A stretch of 64,000 bases of DNA from Rhodococcus sp. H36-A4 (GCF_027158005.1 NZ_JAPVLQ010000001.1:789745-853744), one strand, 5' to 3'; numbered from the stretch's first letter, positions 8,507 through 17,444 are shown. Program-made: numbers and translations. The notes: a model not told the origin generated them from the sequence alone.

Positions 8507-8828
8507 AACACACCCTTCCGATCGAGCTAACGGTTACTAACGCGAGGATACACCCGTTACCAAAACTGCTAGCTGGTGTTGTTCGGAAGAAATCACACGG
8601 ACGTCGCACGATGACTGGTGAGACCCCGACCGGGGCTCGCTAGATGAGAGGGATGAGGACGAAGCTTGGGTTGTAGCCGCGTTGCCCTACGTATGTCAGA
8701 CAGTTCTCTGGCGAGGCCGCAATGTCAGGTAGCTAATACAAGGCGTGTTCAGCCGGTGTAAGCCAAGTCGGAAACAACGGCGTCAATAGAAGACATCGAT
8801 TCGCGACGGTAGGCAGCATACTGGCGCC
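8507..8828. other. Intergenic region upstream of the RES/Xre module
   Basis: No coding frame is convincing. The segment next to the antitoxin start contains the TAACGG dyad listed separately; the rest holds short A+T-richer stretches and the promoter region of the gene starting at 8829. The composition fits a recently acquired accessory patch. Confidence 0.4.
8528..8559. promoter_or_regulatory. Candidate antitoxin operator
   Basis: TAACGG at 8528-8533 and CCGTTA at 8554-8559 form an inverted repeat, with another TAACG copy at 8538-8542, 22 bases upstream of the antitoxin start. Xre-type antitoxins of RES modules often bind such repeats to repress their own operon. Assignment rests on position and symmetry only. 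Confidence 0.35.
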
Positions 8829-9482
8829 ATGGCTACCTTGATTCGCGACAGGTCGGCAATCGTCCAGACCGCTGAAGGACAGTTTCGGATCCGCCCAGAC
8901 ACCGCGGATGAGGATCCATGGAGGTTGACCTCCGACGCACTGACGGACGTTCGGGACGGAGCAATCCACGTAGCTACCGGTGCAACCTACGGACCAGTGA
9001 GAGTCACCGTCGAGGAGTGGACGGGCCCTGCACCGGTTGACGGTGAGTGCTGGGACGTCATCTGTGAGCGCAGTCTGAACAATCTCGCATCAGAAGATCC
9101 ACACTTCCCGTCGTCTTCGGTGTGGATGGGCAATATCAACGATTCCGAGCCCGAGGTACTCGTGACGGACGTCGTCGGACACGTGCGGATCCGGTTACAC
9201 GCAGTGGGCCGCGACTTGGGACGCGCCCACGGTGACACCACTGAGCCTGTAGAGCGGTATCTGCTTCAGGTGTGGGCAGAACAGGCTACATCGGAACCCG
9301 CCCATATTTACGGAAGTGACGCAGTCATGATCGGTCGGCTGGGAGCTGGCAACCTCTCCGTACGTCACAACGAAACACCAGGCGCAGGCGAACCCACATT
9401 GGCCCCACCGTCACAGCCGATGGTGAAAGACATCAAAGGTAAATTTTCTTCAGAATCATTTCCGTTGTGGTACCCCCGGTGA
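8829..9482 (+). CDS. Hypothetical protein, soluble, unknown family
   Basis: A 217-residue frame from ATG 8829 (MATLIRDRSAIVQTAEGQFR). It has no signal peptide or membrane helix. It looks beta-rich, with short strands such as VRVTVEEW and VLVTDVVGHVRIRLHAVGRD, and a charged C-terminus. I do not recognise a family. The gene sits between the toxin-antitoxin pair and a gene on the opposite strand, and composition is similar to the surrounding accessory patch. Confidence 0.5.
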   Translation: MATLIRDRSAIVQTAEGQFRIRPDTADEDPWRLTSDALTDVRDGAIHVATGATYGPVRVTVEEWTGPAPVDGECWDVICERSLNNLASEDPHFPSSSVWMGNINDSEPEVLVTDVVGHVRIRLHAVGRDLGRAHGDTTEPVERYLLQVWAEQATSEPAHIYGSDAVMIGRLGAGNLSVRHNETPGAGEPTLAPPSQPMVKDIKGKFSSESFPLWYPR

Positions 9483-9655
9483 TCGCTGAAGAGTCTGAGT
9501 CCCCTCGCTGTCGCCGGCGGCCGGACGTGCCGCGGTCGAGCAGTGCGAACAAGTTTGCCACCCCGAGTGGGAGCCCACGCTTCGATTTCTATGACCACAC
9601 CACAGAAGTCGGGCGGCCTCACCCCGGCCGCAGCGGATTCAAATCATGGAGTCTT

Positions 9656-10369
9656 CTAAAGCCTCTGACGGCCAGCGTTCCACATGGCGTGATCCAATTC
9701 CCATGCCGTCGTTGGAGCCGCCCGACCCGGGATTCGGTTTATTCGTGCGACCAATTCATGCACCAAAGCAGCGGCGTCGCACACTGCGATATCGACGCCC
9801 TGGCGCCGAAACCATCTGAGCACCATCCGGTCAGGCTTAATTCTGTGGTCGTCGCCGATCAGCATCCACAGGTATCCGCGCCGGACACCGTGACTTCCTT
9901 CGCCGGCCACCGAACGCAGCGCGCTGTCAACGCGCTCGAACCTGGACTTATCCTCCAACAGCTGCCGTGCATCATCTAGCGTCTCAATACCTTCAGCGCG
10001 AAAGATCTCGACGTGCTCCAGCACTGCTTTCGCCTTGAGAATCCCTCCAGCGCCCGTCGAGGTTCTCTGCTTGTTCGCTGATTCCAGCAGGCTGGCGACA
10101 TCGAACCGATCCGCGAACATGCGGAGCGGCACTGGGTCTTCGGACGAAGGCGTGGAGGCGGCCACCGATGGTTCGGTGACATCGAACTGCAGCGCTACAC
10201 GGTAGACCAGAGGCACAACCGTCGAGGCGTAACCCGCTCCGATGCTCCATACGGCGTCGGTAATTGCGAAACTTAGACTGACCCAGCGTCGCTCACGCGG
10301 CTTCGGATCCAGCGCAACTACTGCTGTAGTCAAACGATCCATCGTTGCTTCGTCGAGCAGTTTTGTCAT
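9656..10369 (-). CDS. Hypothetical protein, possible HhH-type DNA-repair-like fold
   Basis: The frame extends to 10405, but ATG 10369 (MTKLLDEATMDRL) is a more natural start and gives 237 residues. The central segment LESANKQRTSTGAGGILKAKA then AEGIETLDDARQLL, and the later GVRRGYLWMLIGDDHRIKPD with RMVLRWFRR, read like a helix-hairpin-helix protein related to base-excision glycosylases, but I see no clear catalytic Lys/Asp pair. Treat that as a fold guess only. It faces away from the TetR gene and has no operon partner. Confidence 0.5.
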   Translation of the reverse strand: MTKLLDEATMDRLTTAVVALDPKPRERRWVSLSFAITDAVWSIGAGYASTVVPLVYRVALQFDVTEPSVAASTPSSEDPVPLRMFADRFDVASLLESANKQRTSTGAGGILKAKAVLEHVEIFRAEGIETLDDARQLLEDKSRFERVDSALRSVAGEGSHGVRRGYLWMLIGDDHRIKPDRMVLRWFRRQGVDIAVCDAAALVHELVARINRIPGRAAPTTAWELDHAMWNAGRQRL

Positions 10370-10442
10370 GCCCAGATCCTGCACGCCACAACACACTATG
10401 TCCATTGTCGGCTTATCGATCTTCCCAGGCGGGCCACAGTCG

Positions 10443-11090
10443 TCACCGAAGCGCGCCCGCGCCGTCGATGACCATCGCCAGCCCCACTTCGAAGGAATCC
10501 GCGAACGAATACCCCGGTTGCATAACGTGCTCGCCGGCGAACTGCGCCATCCGCGGGAACGTCGTCAGATCCATCGCGTCCCGAATCGCCTGCGCCGAAC
10601 TTGGTATGTCGATACTCGCGAGCATGCTCTCCTGCAGCGCGAATCCATAGACGAACGCGTCGACCACCGCGTAAGTGTGCGCAGCGCCGGACAACGAAAA
10701 GTCGTTCGACAGAAGCACATCGAGCACAGCTTCATGGCTCGTCAACGTCGCCTCCCCTGGACTCACCCGCGTCTCCATCAACGCAGTCGCCCACGGATGC
10801 CGACCCAGCGCCAGGCGAAGAGACCGCGACCTACTCGCCAGCTCTTCACTCCATACCCCGTCCGCCGCGGGCAGGTAGACCTCGCCGAAAACATGATCGA
10901 CGATCGCGTCGAGAATGTCCTCCTTGTTGGCGACATGGTTGTAGATCGCCATGGGGCGCACCCCGAGCTCGTCGGCGAGAGCCCTCATCGTCAGCGCCGG
11001 TACGCCGTCACGATCCGCCAGCGCCACCGCGCAGGCCACGACGCGTTCTCGCGTCAGCGAGTTTCGTGGAGCGCGTGCCTTTACCATCAT
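10443..11090 (-). CDS. TetR-family regulator with C-terminal TetR_C-type domain
   Basis: Two adjacent ATG codons occur at 11090 and 11087; the product is 215 or 214 residues. The N-terminal helix-turn-helix is clear: LTMRALADELGVRPMAIYNH then VANKEDILDAIVDHVF (about residues 35-70). The C-terminal part resembles the tetracycline-repressor C-terminal domain. A perfect dyad (11098-11116) lies just upstream, in the gap shared with the divergent oxidoreductase gene at 11139, so autoregulation and control of that gene are likely. The longer frame to 11426 covers the opposite-strand gene. Confidence 0.9.
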   Translation of the reverse strand: MMVKARAPRNSLTRERVVACAVALADRDGVPALTMRALADELGVRPMAIYNHVANKEDILDAIVDHVFGEVYLPAADGVWSEELASRSRSLRLALGRHPWATALMETRVSPGEATLTSHEAVLDVLLSNDFSLSGAAHTYAVVDAFVYGFALQESMLASIDIPSSAQAIRDAMDLTTFPRMAQFAGEHVMQPGYSFADSFEVGLAMVIDGAGALR

Positions 11091-11097
11091 TCCAGAG

Positions 11098-11116
11098 TAA
11101 CGTACTTTGTACGTTA
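11098..11116. promoter_or_regulatory. TetR operator candidate, perfect inverted repeat
   Basis: TAACGTAC, a three-base TTT spacer and GTACGTTA form a perfect 19-base dyad. It sits 7 bases from the TetR start at 11090 and 22 bases before the ATG at 11139, so binding would block both divergent transcripts. Confidence 0.75.
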
Positions 11117-11138
11117 TCAACCTTCCGGAGGTCAGCTG

Positions 11139-12122
11139 ATGGATCAAGCACACACGATGCGCGCGATACTGCAGCCGCGCTACGGAACCAGCGAAACACT
11201 CGTCTTCGGCCTGAACGCGATCCCCACAGCCGGACCCGGCCGAATACTCGTACAAGTACGTGGGGCAGGCATCTCCCGCGGCACCGTCCACCTCCTCACC
11301 GGCCTCCCCCGAGTGATGCGCCCCTTCACCGGACTCCGAACACCACGCCGACGTATCCCCGGCCTCGACGTCACCGGAGACATCGTCGCCATGGGCAAAG
11401 GCGTCGCCGACTTCCATGTGGGACAACGAGTATTCGGCATCGCGAAAGGCTCACTCGCCCAATACGCCATCGCCGACGCAAAGGCCCTCGCACCCGCACC
11501 TACCGGCCTCGACGACGCCCACGTTGCCGTCCTCGCCGAATCCGGGCTCACCGCACTCCAAGCCCTCGACGCCGCCCGCGTCGAATCAGGCACGCGCCTG
11601 CTGATCATCGGAGCCTCCGGCGGGGTCGGCAGCTACGCCGTCGCGCTCGCCGCCGCCAGGGGCGCCGAAGTGACCGCAGTCTGCAGTAGCGCAAAAGCCG
11701 AAGTCGTAACCGGTTGGGGCGCACAGCACGTCATCGACTACCAACGCGAGGACTACACCACCACCCAACACAAGTACGACGCCATCCTCGACATCGCCGG
11801 CGGCACACCGCTACCGCAGCTCCGCCGAATCCTCGCCGACGACGGAACAGTGGCATTCGTTGGAAACGAAACCGGCGGACCCTGGACCGGAGGCTTCGAG
11901 AAGTCCCTGTTCAACGCTGTGCGCATGATCCCGAAGCGGCAGCGCTACGCAGTGGTGACAGCGCGCACCCGGCGCGAGGAGCTGGAGCGCCTCGCCGACA
12001 TCATCGAACGCCACCACATCGTCCCCCACATACACCGCACCTACCCGCTCGATTCCGTGCCCGAAGCCCTGGACGAACTGCAATCCGGAAGTGTCTGCGG
12101 GAAGATCGCCATCACCATCTGA
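11139..12122 (+). CDS. MDR-family NAD(P)-dependent quinone oxidoreductase-like protein
   Basis: From ATG 11139 (MDQAHTMRAILQ), with GGAG upstream, the product is 327 residues. It is a zinc-independent medium-chain dehydrogenase/reductase: an N-terminal GroES-like part with PGLDVTGDIVAMG, then a Rossmann segment LLIIGASGGVGSYAVALAAA (about residues 150-168). Such enzymes reduce quinones or enones with NADPH. The gene is divergent from a TetR regulator with a perfect dyad in between, consistent with induction by a reactive compound. The upstream extension of this frame is antisense to the TetR gene and is not coding. Confidence 0.88.
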   Translation: MDQAHTMRAILQPRYGTSETLVFGLNAIPTAGPGRILVQVRGAGISRGTVHLLTGLPRVMRPFTGLRTPRRRIPGLDVTGDIVAMGKGVADFHVGQRVFGIAKGSLAQYAIADAKALAPAPTGLDDAHVAVLAESGLTALQALDAARVESGTRLLIIGASGGVGSYAVALAAARGAEVTAVCSSAKAEVVTGWGAQHVIDYQREDYTTTQHKYDAILDIAGGTPLPQLRRILADDGTVAFVGNETGGPWTGGFEKSLFNAVRMIPKRQRYAVVTARTRREELERLADIIERHHIVPHIHRTYPLDSVPEALDELQSGSVCGKIAITI

Positions 12123-12131
12123 AACCGCAGG

Positions 12132-13133
12132 TCAGGGACGAGACAGAACGGCAAGGGCCGCGTCGGACAACTCCCGGAACCCATCGAATCCGACGGCACG
12201 TCGACACCCGTCGAGTTCGAACGACACCCGAGTTCCACCCGAGCCATCAGGCCGCAACAATACGGTCGAAGCCATCTGCGTCGCATCCAGCGAACAGGGC
12301 TGCGCAACAGGCGCATCCGCGAGCGGAATCGCCAGTGCTGCACTGTCGGAACGATTCAACGCAAGTGTCGATCCCGGTACGACATAACTACCATCCAGCC
12401 CCGCGGGCTCGACGGGATACCTGCACACCTGCAGGCCGCCTACATCGCTCGTCGGCATCGCCAGCGCAGGCGGACGAATCCGGCCACCCTCGCGCTCACG
12501 TTCCACCGCCGCGTCGACGTCCTCGGTAGTGGTGTTCTCGAACTCGCTACCCGACGCGCCACCACACCCCAGGGCGTCGACGGCGACACCCGTTGGGTGG
12601 ACGGATCGCGACACCTCGTCCAGCATCCTGAGAGGCTCCAACGGATCATCCTGAAACCCGCACGGCGCACTCGGCCACGCTGGGCGAAAAGCCTGTCCAG
12701 CATCATCGACGAGCCACAAGCCCGCCGGAACATCCACTGCTAAGGCACAGCTGGCCGAAATATTGTCCGCATACCGCGACGAACGCGCCGAGAACGCATC
12801 CGCGACAGCACTCACATCACCCTGCAGACGCACCGAATCCACCGACATCTCACCCGAGCTGCCGACCCCTCGCTCGCACCGCACCACCGCGACCGGCTCG
12901 AAACCCGCAGGTGGATAACCCACTTCCGGTGCCGTGGACGCAATTGCCGGATCCCAGGGCCCCACACCGGTCAAGGCTGTATAGATGTCTCGCGACAAGC
13001 AATCCGCGGACTCCACCACTGATGCAGTCGGTGGCCGAAACGACACCGTGTCGATACCGACCATCTGCAATCCAAAACTGCACGAGCTACACACCACCAC
13101 CGCGAGCGGCAACCACACAGCTGAGCGACGCAT
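12132..13133 (-). CDS. Exported protein of unknown function, possibly a lipoprotein
   Basis: The start is set at ATG 13133 (MRRSAVWLPLAVVV), giving 333 residues with a basic-hydrophobic export signal. VCSSCSFG follows; it looks like a lipobox region, but the residue before the first Cys is Val, which is atypical, so lipidation is uncertain. The mature chain has several spaced cysteines (for example ADCLSRD, VVRCERG, ISASCALAV, LQVCRYP) that may form disulfides. No catalytic motif is seen. It converges with the quinone oxidoreductase gene (9-base gap) and diverges from the HNH gene. Confidence 0.65.
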   Translation of the reverse strand: MRRSAVWLPLAVVVCSSCSFGLQMVGIDTVSFRPPTASVVESADCLSRDIYTALTGVGPWDPAIASTAPEVGYPPAGFEPVAVVRCERGVGSSGEMSVDSVRLQGDVSAVADAFSARSSRYADNISASCALAVDVPAGLWLVDDAGQAFRPAWPSAPCGFQDDPLEPLRMLDEVSRSVHPTGVAVDALGCGGASGSEFENTTTEDVDAAVEREREGGRIRPPALAMPTSDVGGLQVCRYPVEPAGLDGSYVVPGSTLALNRSDSAALAIPLADAPVAQPCSLDATQMASTVLLRPDGSGGTRVSFELDGCRRAVGFDGFRELSDAALAVLSRP

Positions 13134-13196
13134 GCCGTCGAGGCTACGCCCGGCAACTTTCGAGTTCTTGTCGGTAGGGCGTTGTATCTTTTTCCT

Positions 13197-14630
13197 ATGC
13201 ACAAGTTGGGGGACTTTCGCAGCGCCGACGCGCTCTCCGATCAGGAGATCGTGTCCGGCATCAGCGACATCACCCACGCCGAAAACAACTTCGCTGCAAA
13301 GAAATACGCACTCCTCGCCGAGTTCTCGCGACGCGGCCTCAACGTCAACCTCAAACACTCGACGCCGACGCGGTGGCTCGCCTCCGGAACCCGCGTCGCC
13401 GACGGGAACGCCGCCCGACAATTCGACACCGCCAACTGGCTCACCCACTGGCCCGCAGTGTTGAAAGCCCTCACCGACGGTGACATCCACGTCGCGCACG
13501 TCAGAGAAATCTACGACGGCTACACCCACATCCGCACCGCCGATCCAACGCTCGGCAGCACCCGAATCATCGACATCGTCAACGACCTACTCGGCGTCGC
13601 ATTCGACGCGACCGCAGCGAAGGTACAGAAGCGGGCACACGAACTCGCCCACGCGGTCGCCCACGACGCACGCGCACGCTACGACGACGCTCAGCGCGAA
13701 CGCCAACGACGCGAAGACGAACGCCGGGAGCAGGAAAAGCTCGGTGACACAGTCGAACCCGAAGACCAACACGAAGAGAAGGTCGAAGCGAAGGTCGGCG
13801 CCGACGGTGTCCCCGAGGGGCCGCCTCCGCTACCGGCATCGGAGAACCCCGCACTCAACAGGTTCGACCTCTACCTCCAATCCGACGGACGCACCACCTT
13901 GAGAGGGGACGTCGACAAGATCCTCGCCGAAAAGCTGCGGGCGGTCCTGTCACCGCTGTCGAAACCTCGACCCGAGCCCGACGCCACCCTCGACACCCGG
14001 AGTCCATCGAAACGCCAGGCCGACGCGCTCTCCGAGCTACTCGACGCACACCTCACCGGGTACGCCCCCGGGCACGATGGGTCGAGGCCGCAGGTGAACG
14101 TCACCGTCAACCTGCGGGACCTACTCACCCCCGAAGCACAGGCGAAAATGGGCGGGAACGCGGCAGCCGTTTCCGCTGAGACAGGGACAGGCAGTCCCGA
14201 CTGGCCCTTCCGCCTCGGGTGGACCGGGCCCATCAGCAAAAACCTCGCCGAACTCTCGAGCTGCGACGCCGACCTGACGCCGATCATCATCGACCACAAC
14301 GGGATTCCCCTAGCGATGGGCAGGACGGTCCGCCTCGGCACAACCTCCCAACGCACCGCCGTCATCCTCCGGGACCGCTGCTGCGTCATGTGCGGGCGCC
14401 CCGCCGACTGGTGCCTGCTCCACCACGTCGTTTTCTGGCGGAACGGCGGCCCCACCGACGTCAACAACCTCGCCCTCGTCTGCAGTGAATGCCACCGCGC
14501 CATCCACAACGACGGATGGGACATCGCATTCGGCGACGACGGCCACCCCGTCGTCATCCCGCCAGTCACCGTCGACCCGCACCGAAAACCACGACCCAGC
14601 TACCACCGAAGACGAAAACCCGCCATGTAG
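13197..14630 (+). CDS. DUF222 / HNH endonuclease-domain protein
   Basis: The start is taken as ATG 13197 (MHKLGDFRSAD); a TTG at 13182 would add five residues but has poorly spaced GGTAGGG. The 477-residue product has an N-terminal DUF222 region with a charged, Glu/Arg-rich middle (about residues 170-220) and a C-terminal HNH module: CVMCGRPADWCLLHHVVFW, then NNLALVCSECHRAIHNDGW (about residues 395-440). The two CxxC pairs and HH residues are intact. This family is multi-copy in mycolic-acid actinobacteria and is often associated with mobile or repeated loci; its cellular role is not established. Confidence 0.85.
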   Translation: MHKLGDFRSADALSDQEIVSGISDITHAENNFAAKKYALLAEFSRRGLNVNLKHSTPTRWLASGTRVADGNAARQFDTANWLTHWPAVLKALTDGDIHVAHVREIYDGYTHIRTADPTLGSTRIIDIVNDLLGVAFDATAAKVQKRAHELAHAVAHDARARYDDAQRERQRREDERREQEKLGDTVEPEDQHEEKVEAKVGADGVPEGPPPLPASENPALNRFDLYLQSDGRTTLRGDVDKILAEKLRAVLSPLSKPRPEPDATLDTRSPSKRQADALSELLDAHLTGYAPGHDGSRPQVNVTVNLRDLLTPEAQAKMGGNAAAVSAETGTGSPDWPFRLGWTGPISKNLAELSSCDADLTPIIIDHNGIPLAMGRTVRLGTTSQRTAVILRDRCCVMCGRPADWCLLHHVVFWRNGGPTDVNNLALVCSECHRAIHNDGWDIAFGDDGHPVVIPPVTVDPHRKPRPSYHRRRKPAM

Positions 14631-14748
14631 AACAACATTGACGTCAGCGCTGGGCCAGACCCGCCGCCCGGCCACACCACATCGACACCCGGAGCTGCTG
14701 CGCCCCACCCATTCAGAGTCCGAGCGCGAAAAACAAGAGCGGTAGCCG

Positions 14749-15075
14749 TCAGATCGACCCGGCCTGCTCGATGACCAAGATCCGTGCTTCCCCGACCGGA
14801 ACCGCTTTGTGCTCGTCACCGACCTCGGCCACGCACATCATTCCGGGCACGAGTCTTTCGACGTGCTCGCCATTGGAGTCCCGGTAGTGCATGTCCACGA
14901 TGCCGTCGACGACGACGAACACTTCGGTGCCATCGTTGACGTGCCAGACGTAAGCACTATCGGTCCAATGCAGGCGGACAGTGGCGTTGTCTACGGACGC
15001 GAGCAGTTGCGCGCCCCAAGCCTGCTCCGCGGTGAACTCGCCGGCCGTCACGAAACGCATCCATTCGTCCCCCAT
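14749..15075 (-). CDS. Small cupin-domain protein
   Basis: The 108-residue product is a single beta-barrel cupin. It contains HWTDSAYVWHVNDGTEVFVV near residue 35 and GMMCVAEVGDEHKAVPVGEAR near residue 80, matching the two cupin motifs in reduced form. The first-motif metal ligands are only partly conserved. The gene is divergent from the MFS pump, and the 142-base gap between them carries a strong inverted repeat, so the two may be co-regulated. The reaction or ligand is unknown. Confidence 0.75.
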   Translation of the reverse strand: MGDEWMRFVTAGEFTAEQAWGAQLLASVDNATVRLHWTDSAYVWHVNDGTEVFVVVDGIVDMHYRDSNGEHVERLVPGMMCVAEVGDEHKAVPVGEARILVIEQAGSI

Positions 15076-15141
15076 ATGTGTCGAAGTCGATGACCAAACG
15101 CTACCGTCCGACTTATGGCGCAGCTCACAGCCTTCTCAGTT

Positions 15142-15164
15142 GTACACAACATAGTTGTGAACTA
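15142..15164. promoter_or_regulatory. Overlapping inverted repeats, candidate operator
   Basis: CACAAC-ATA-GTTGTG (15145-15159) is a perfect dyad, extended to GTACACAAC/GTTGTGAAC with one mismatch. A second dyad, TAGTT-GTG-AACTA (15152-15164), overlaps it. It lies 54 bases upstream of the MFS start and 67 bases from the cupin start; no regulator gene is adjacent. MarR- or TetR-type binding is a guess. Confidence 0.5.
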
Positions 15165-15217
15165 CTGTTCTCCGGGTGCAGCGACACCGCGCCGTCTGCG
15201 CAAACACGAGGAGACCT

Positions 15218-16690
15218 ATGAGCACCACCGAAAAGCAGGCCAGCAGAGTGCTGATCCCGGCGCTCGCAGTCACCGTGATGGTCGTCGCGCTGCTCCAAAC
15301 AGTGGTCATCCCGGTGCTGGCAGACATCGGCAAAGCTCTGGACGCATCCTCCTCCGCGGTCGGCTGGACGGTGACCGCGAACCTGCTGGCCGCTGCAGTC
15401 CTGACCCCGATACTCGGACGGCTCGGTGACGTCCGTGGCCGACGCCCAGTACTCCTGGGGATCCTCCTCGTCGTCGCGGCGGGTTCGCTGCTGGCGGCAC
15501 TGACCACCTCGCTACCGCTGCTGATCCTCGCGCGGATTCTGCAGGGCGCGTCGTTCGGCCTCTTCCCTCTCGCTATCGGGGTGCTGCGTGACGAACTACC
15601 CGCGCAGCGGCTCACCGGCGCGATGGCCGTGGTCAGCGGCACTCTCGGCATCGGCGGCGGCATCGGGTTGGTGCTCACCGGGTTACTGACCCGCGACGGC
15701 GGCGACTACCACCGCATCTTCTGGCTCTCCCTCGGCGTCACGTTGGTGTCTTTGGTGCTGGCAGCGGTCACTGTCCCCAAGCACGGCCCAGCGGGCGGCG
15801 GCAAGATCGACTGGCTCGGCGGCGGCGTGCTCGGCGCCGGATTGGTACTACTGCTCCTACCGCTCTCACAGGGTCACGAATGGGGTTGGGCCTCGCCCGC
15901 CACCATCGGCTGCCTCGTCGCATCGGTGATCGTCTTCGCGCTCTGGATCATCCTCGAACGCCGGGTCGACGAGCCGCTCGTGCTGCCGTCGCTTCTGGCC
16001 AACCGCCCGTTCATGGTCACGAACGCCGCAGGCCTCCTCATCGGCGTCGCGATGTTCGTCTCGTTCCTCGGTGTCTCCGGGTTCGTGCAGGCCCCCTCTG
16101 AGGTCGGTTACGGGTTCTCCGCCAGCGTCCTCGCCGCCAGCAGCGTCTATCTTCTGCCCGGCGCGCTGGCCGGAGTCGTCGTCGCACCGATCGGTGGACG
16201 CCTCGTGCACCGCTTCGGTGGCCGCTTCACCTTGATCCTCGCCTCCCTGGTCGGCGCTGTCGGCTTCGCATTCATCGCCGTTCTCCACACCGCCAGCTGG
16301 CAGATCATCCTCGGAGTGCTGTTCATCAACAGTGCAGTCAGCCTCGGCTACGCGGCGATGCCTGCGCTCATCGTCGACGAGGTGCGCCCCGATCAGACCG
16401 GTGTCGCCAACAGCGTCAACTCCATCGCCCGCTCGGTCGGCAGCTCGCTGGCCAGCGCGGTAGTCATTACCCTCCTCAGCAGTCAGCTACTCCCCATCGG
16501 ACTGCCGAAGGAGTCTTCGTACGTCATCGCCTTCGTCATCGGCGCCGTCGGACTCACCCTCAGCGCCGTCATCGTTGCCGTCGGCCTGCCTCGCCCGGGT
16601 TCACGCGTAGACACCCGGACCGCCCTGGAGATCGAACAGGAACGGGCGACTTCCCTCGCCGCGGAATGGTCGACGGTCACCGGACGTTGA
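15218..16690 (+). CDS. MFS drug-type efflux transporter, 14-TM (DHA2/EmrB-QacA type)
   Basis: From ATG 15218 (MSTTEKQASRVLIPAL), preceded by GAGGAGA, the product is 490 residues with about fourteen hydrophobic helices. The first loop carries ILGRLGDVRGRRPVLL, the signature loop of drug:proton antiporters, and LIGGxx-type glycine-rich helices (GTLGIGGGIGLVLTGLLT) follow. The C-terminal tail is charged. It could export toxic compounds. It is followed 37 bases later by a DJ-1/PfpI gene on the same strand, and is divergent from a cupin gene; an operon with the former is likely. Confidence 0.9.
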   Translation: MSTTEKQASRVLIPALAVTVMVVALLQTVVIPVLADIGKALDASSSAVGWTVTANLLAAAVLTPILGRLGDVRGRRPVLLGILLVVAAGSLLAALTTSLPLLILARILQGASFGLFPLAIGVLRDELPAQRLTGAMAVVSGTLGIGGGIGLVLTGLLTRDGGDYHRIFWLSLGVTLVSLVLAAVTVPKHGPAGGGKIDWLGGGVLGAGLVLLLLPLSQGHEWGWASPATIGCLVASVIVFALWIILERRVDEPLVLPSLLANRPFMVTNAAGLLIGVAMFVSFLGVSGFVQAPSEVGYGFSASVLAASSVYLLPGALAGVVVAPIGGRLVHRFGGRFTLILASLVGAVGFAFIAVLHTASWQIILGVLFINSAVSLGYAAMPALIVDEVRPDQTGVANSVNSIARSVGSSLASAVVITLLSSQLLPIGLPKESSYVIAFVIGAVGLTLSAVIVAVGLPRPGSRVDTRTALEIEQERATSLAAEWSTVTGR

Positions 16691-16727
16691 AGACATCATC
16701 AAGCCAAACAGAGAAGAAGGAACAACT

Positions 16728-17429
16728 ATGACCTCAGTACTTGTCGTCGTCACCGGCTCGGACCATTGGACCCTCAACGATGGCACCCTCCATCCGACGG
16801 GATTCTGGGCCGAGGAACTGCTGAGCCCGCTGTCCGTTTTCCGTGACGCCGGCATCCCCTTCACCATTGCCACTCCGGGCGGAGTCCGCCCGACTGTCGA
16901 CGAAACCAGCCTCGCCCCCGAATCGACCGGTGGCGCAGACGAATCCGCTCGCCAGCGTGCAGCACTGGACGCGCTCGACGACCAGCTTGCAGCGCCGCTG
17001 AAGCTCGAGGACGTCTCTGCCGATGACTATGCAGCCGTGTACATCCCGGGCGGGCACGGCCCGATGGAAGACCTCGCGGTCTCCCCGGTTCTCGGCAAGC
17101 TGCTTATCACCATGCTCGACGCCGGAAAGGTCATCGGCTCGGTCTGCCACGGCCCCGCCGCTCTGCTCTCCGCGACGAAGCCCGACGGCGAATGGGCATT
17201 CGCCGGGCGTGTGATGTCCGGGTTCACCAACGACGAAGAGCGCCAGGCAGGGTTGGCCGACAAGGCACCGTGGCTGCTCGAGGACCGACTGCGTGCCGCC
17301 GGCGCCGATCTGAAGGTCGGGCCTGCGTGGGGACCGTTCTCCGTCGTCGACGGCACCGTCGTCACCGGCCAGAACCCGCAGTCGAGCACCGAGGTTGCCG
17401 AGAAGATCGTCGCGCAACTCCAGAAGTAA
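16728..17429 (+). CDS. DJ-1/PfpI-family protein (class I glutaminase-like, HSP31-type)
   Basis: The 233-residue protein has the nucleophile elbow GSVCHGPAALL (Cys near residue 139) and upstream AAVYIPGGHGPMEDL, both standard for type 1 glutamine amidotransferase-like proteins of the DJ-1/PfpI/HSP31 group. Members act as glyoxalase III or protein/nucleotide deglycases. The Cys and adjacent His are intact. GAAGGAAC stands upstream of ATG 16728. Placement behind an efflux pump suggests a stress or detoxification operon, which ends at a strong terminator. Confidence 0.88.
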   Translation: MTSVLVVVTGSDHWTLNDGTLHPTGFWAEELLSPLSVFRDAGIPFTIATPGGVRPTVDETSLAPESTGGADESARQRAALDALDDQLAAPLKLEDVSADDYAAVYIPGGHGPMEDLAVSPVLGKLLITMLDAGKVIGSVCHGPAALLSATKPDGEWAFAGRVMSGFTNDEERQAGLADKAPWLLEDRLRAAGADLKVGPAWGPFSVVDGTVVTGQNPQSSTEVAEKIVAQLQK

Positions 17430-17444
17430 CCAGTACGACAAAGA

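Noticed and set aside
10242..11138. Upstream extension of the oxidoreductase frame
   Set aside because: It covers the opposite-strand TetR gene and has no ribosome site; the ATG at 11139 has GGAG in place and matches the family.
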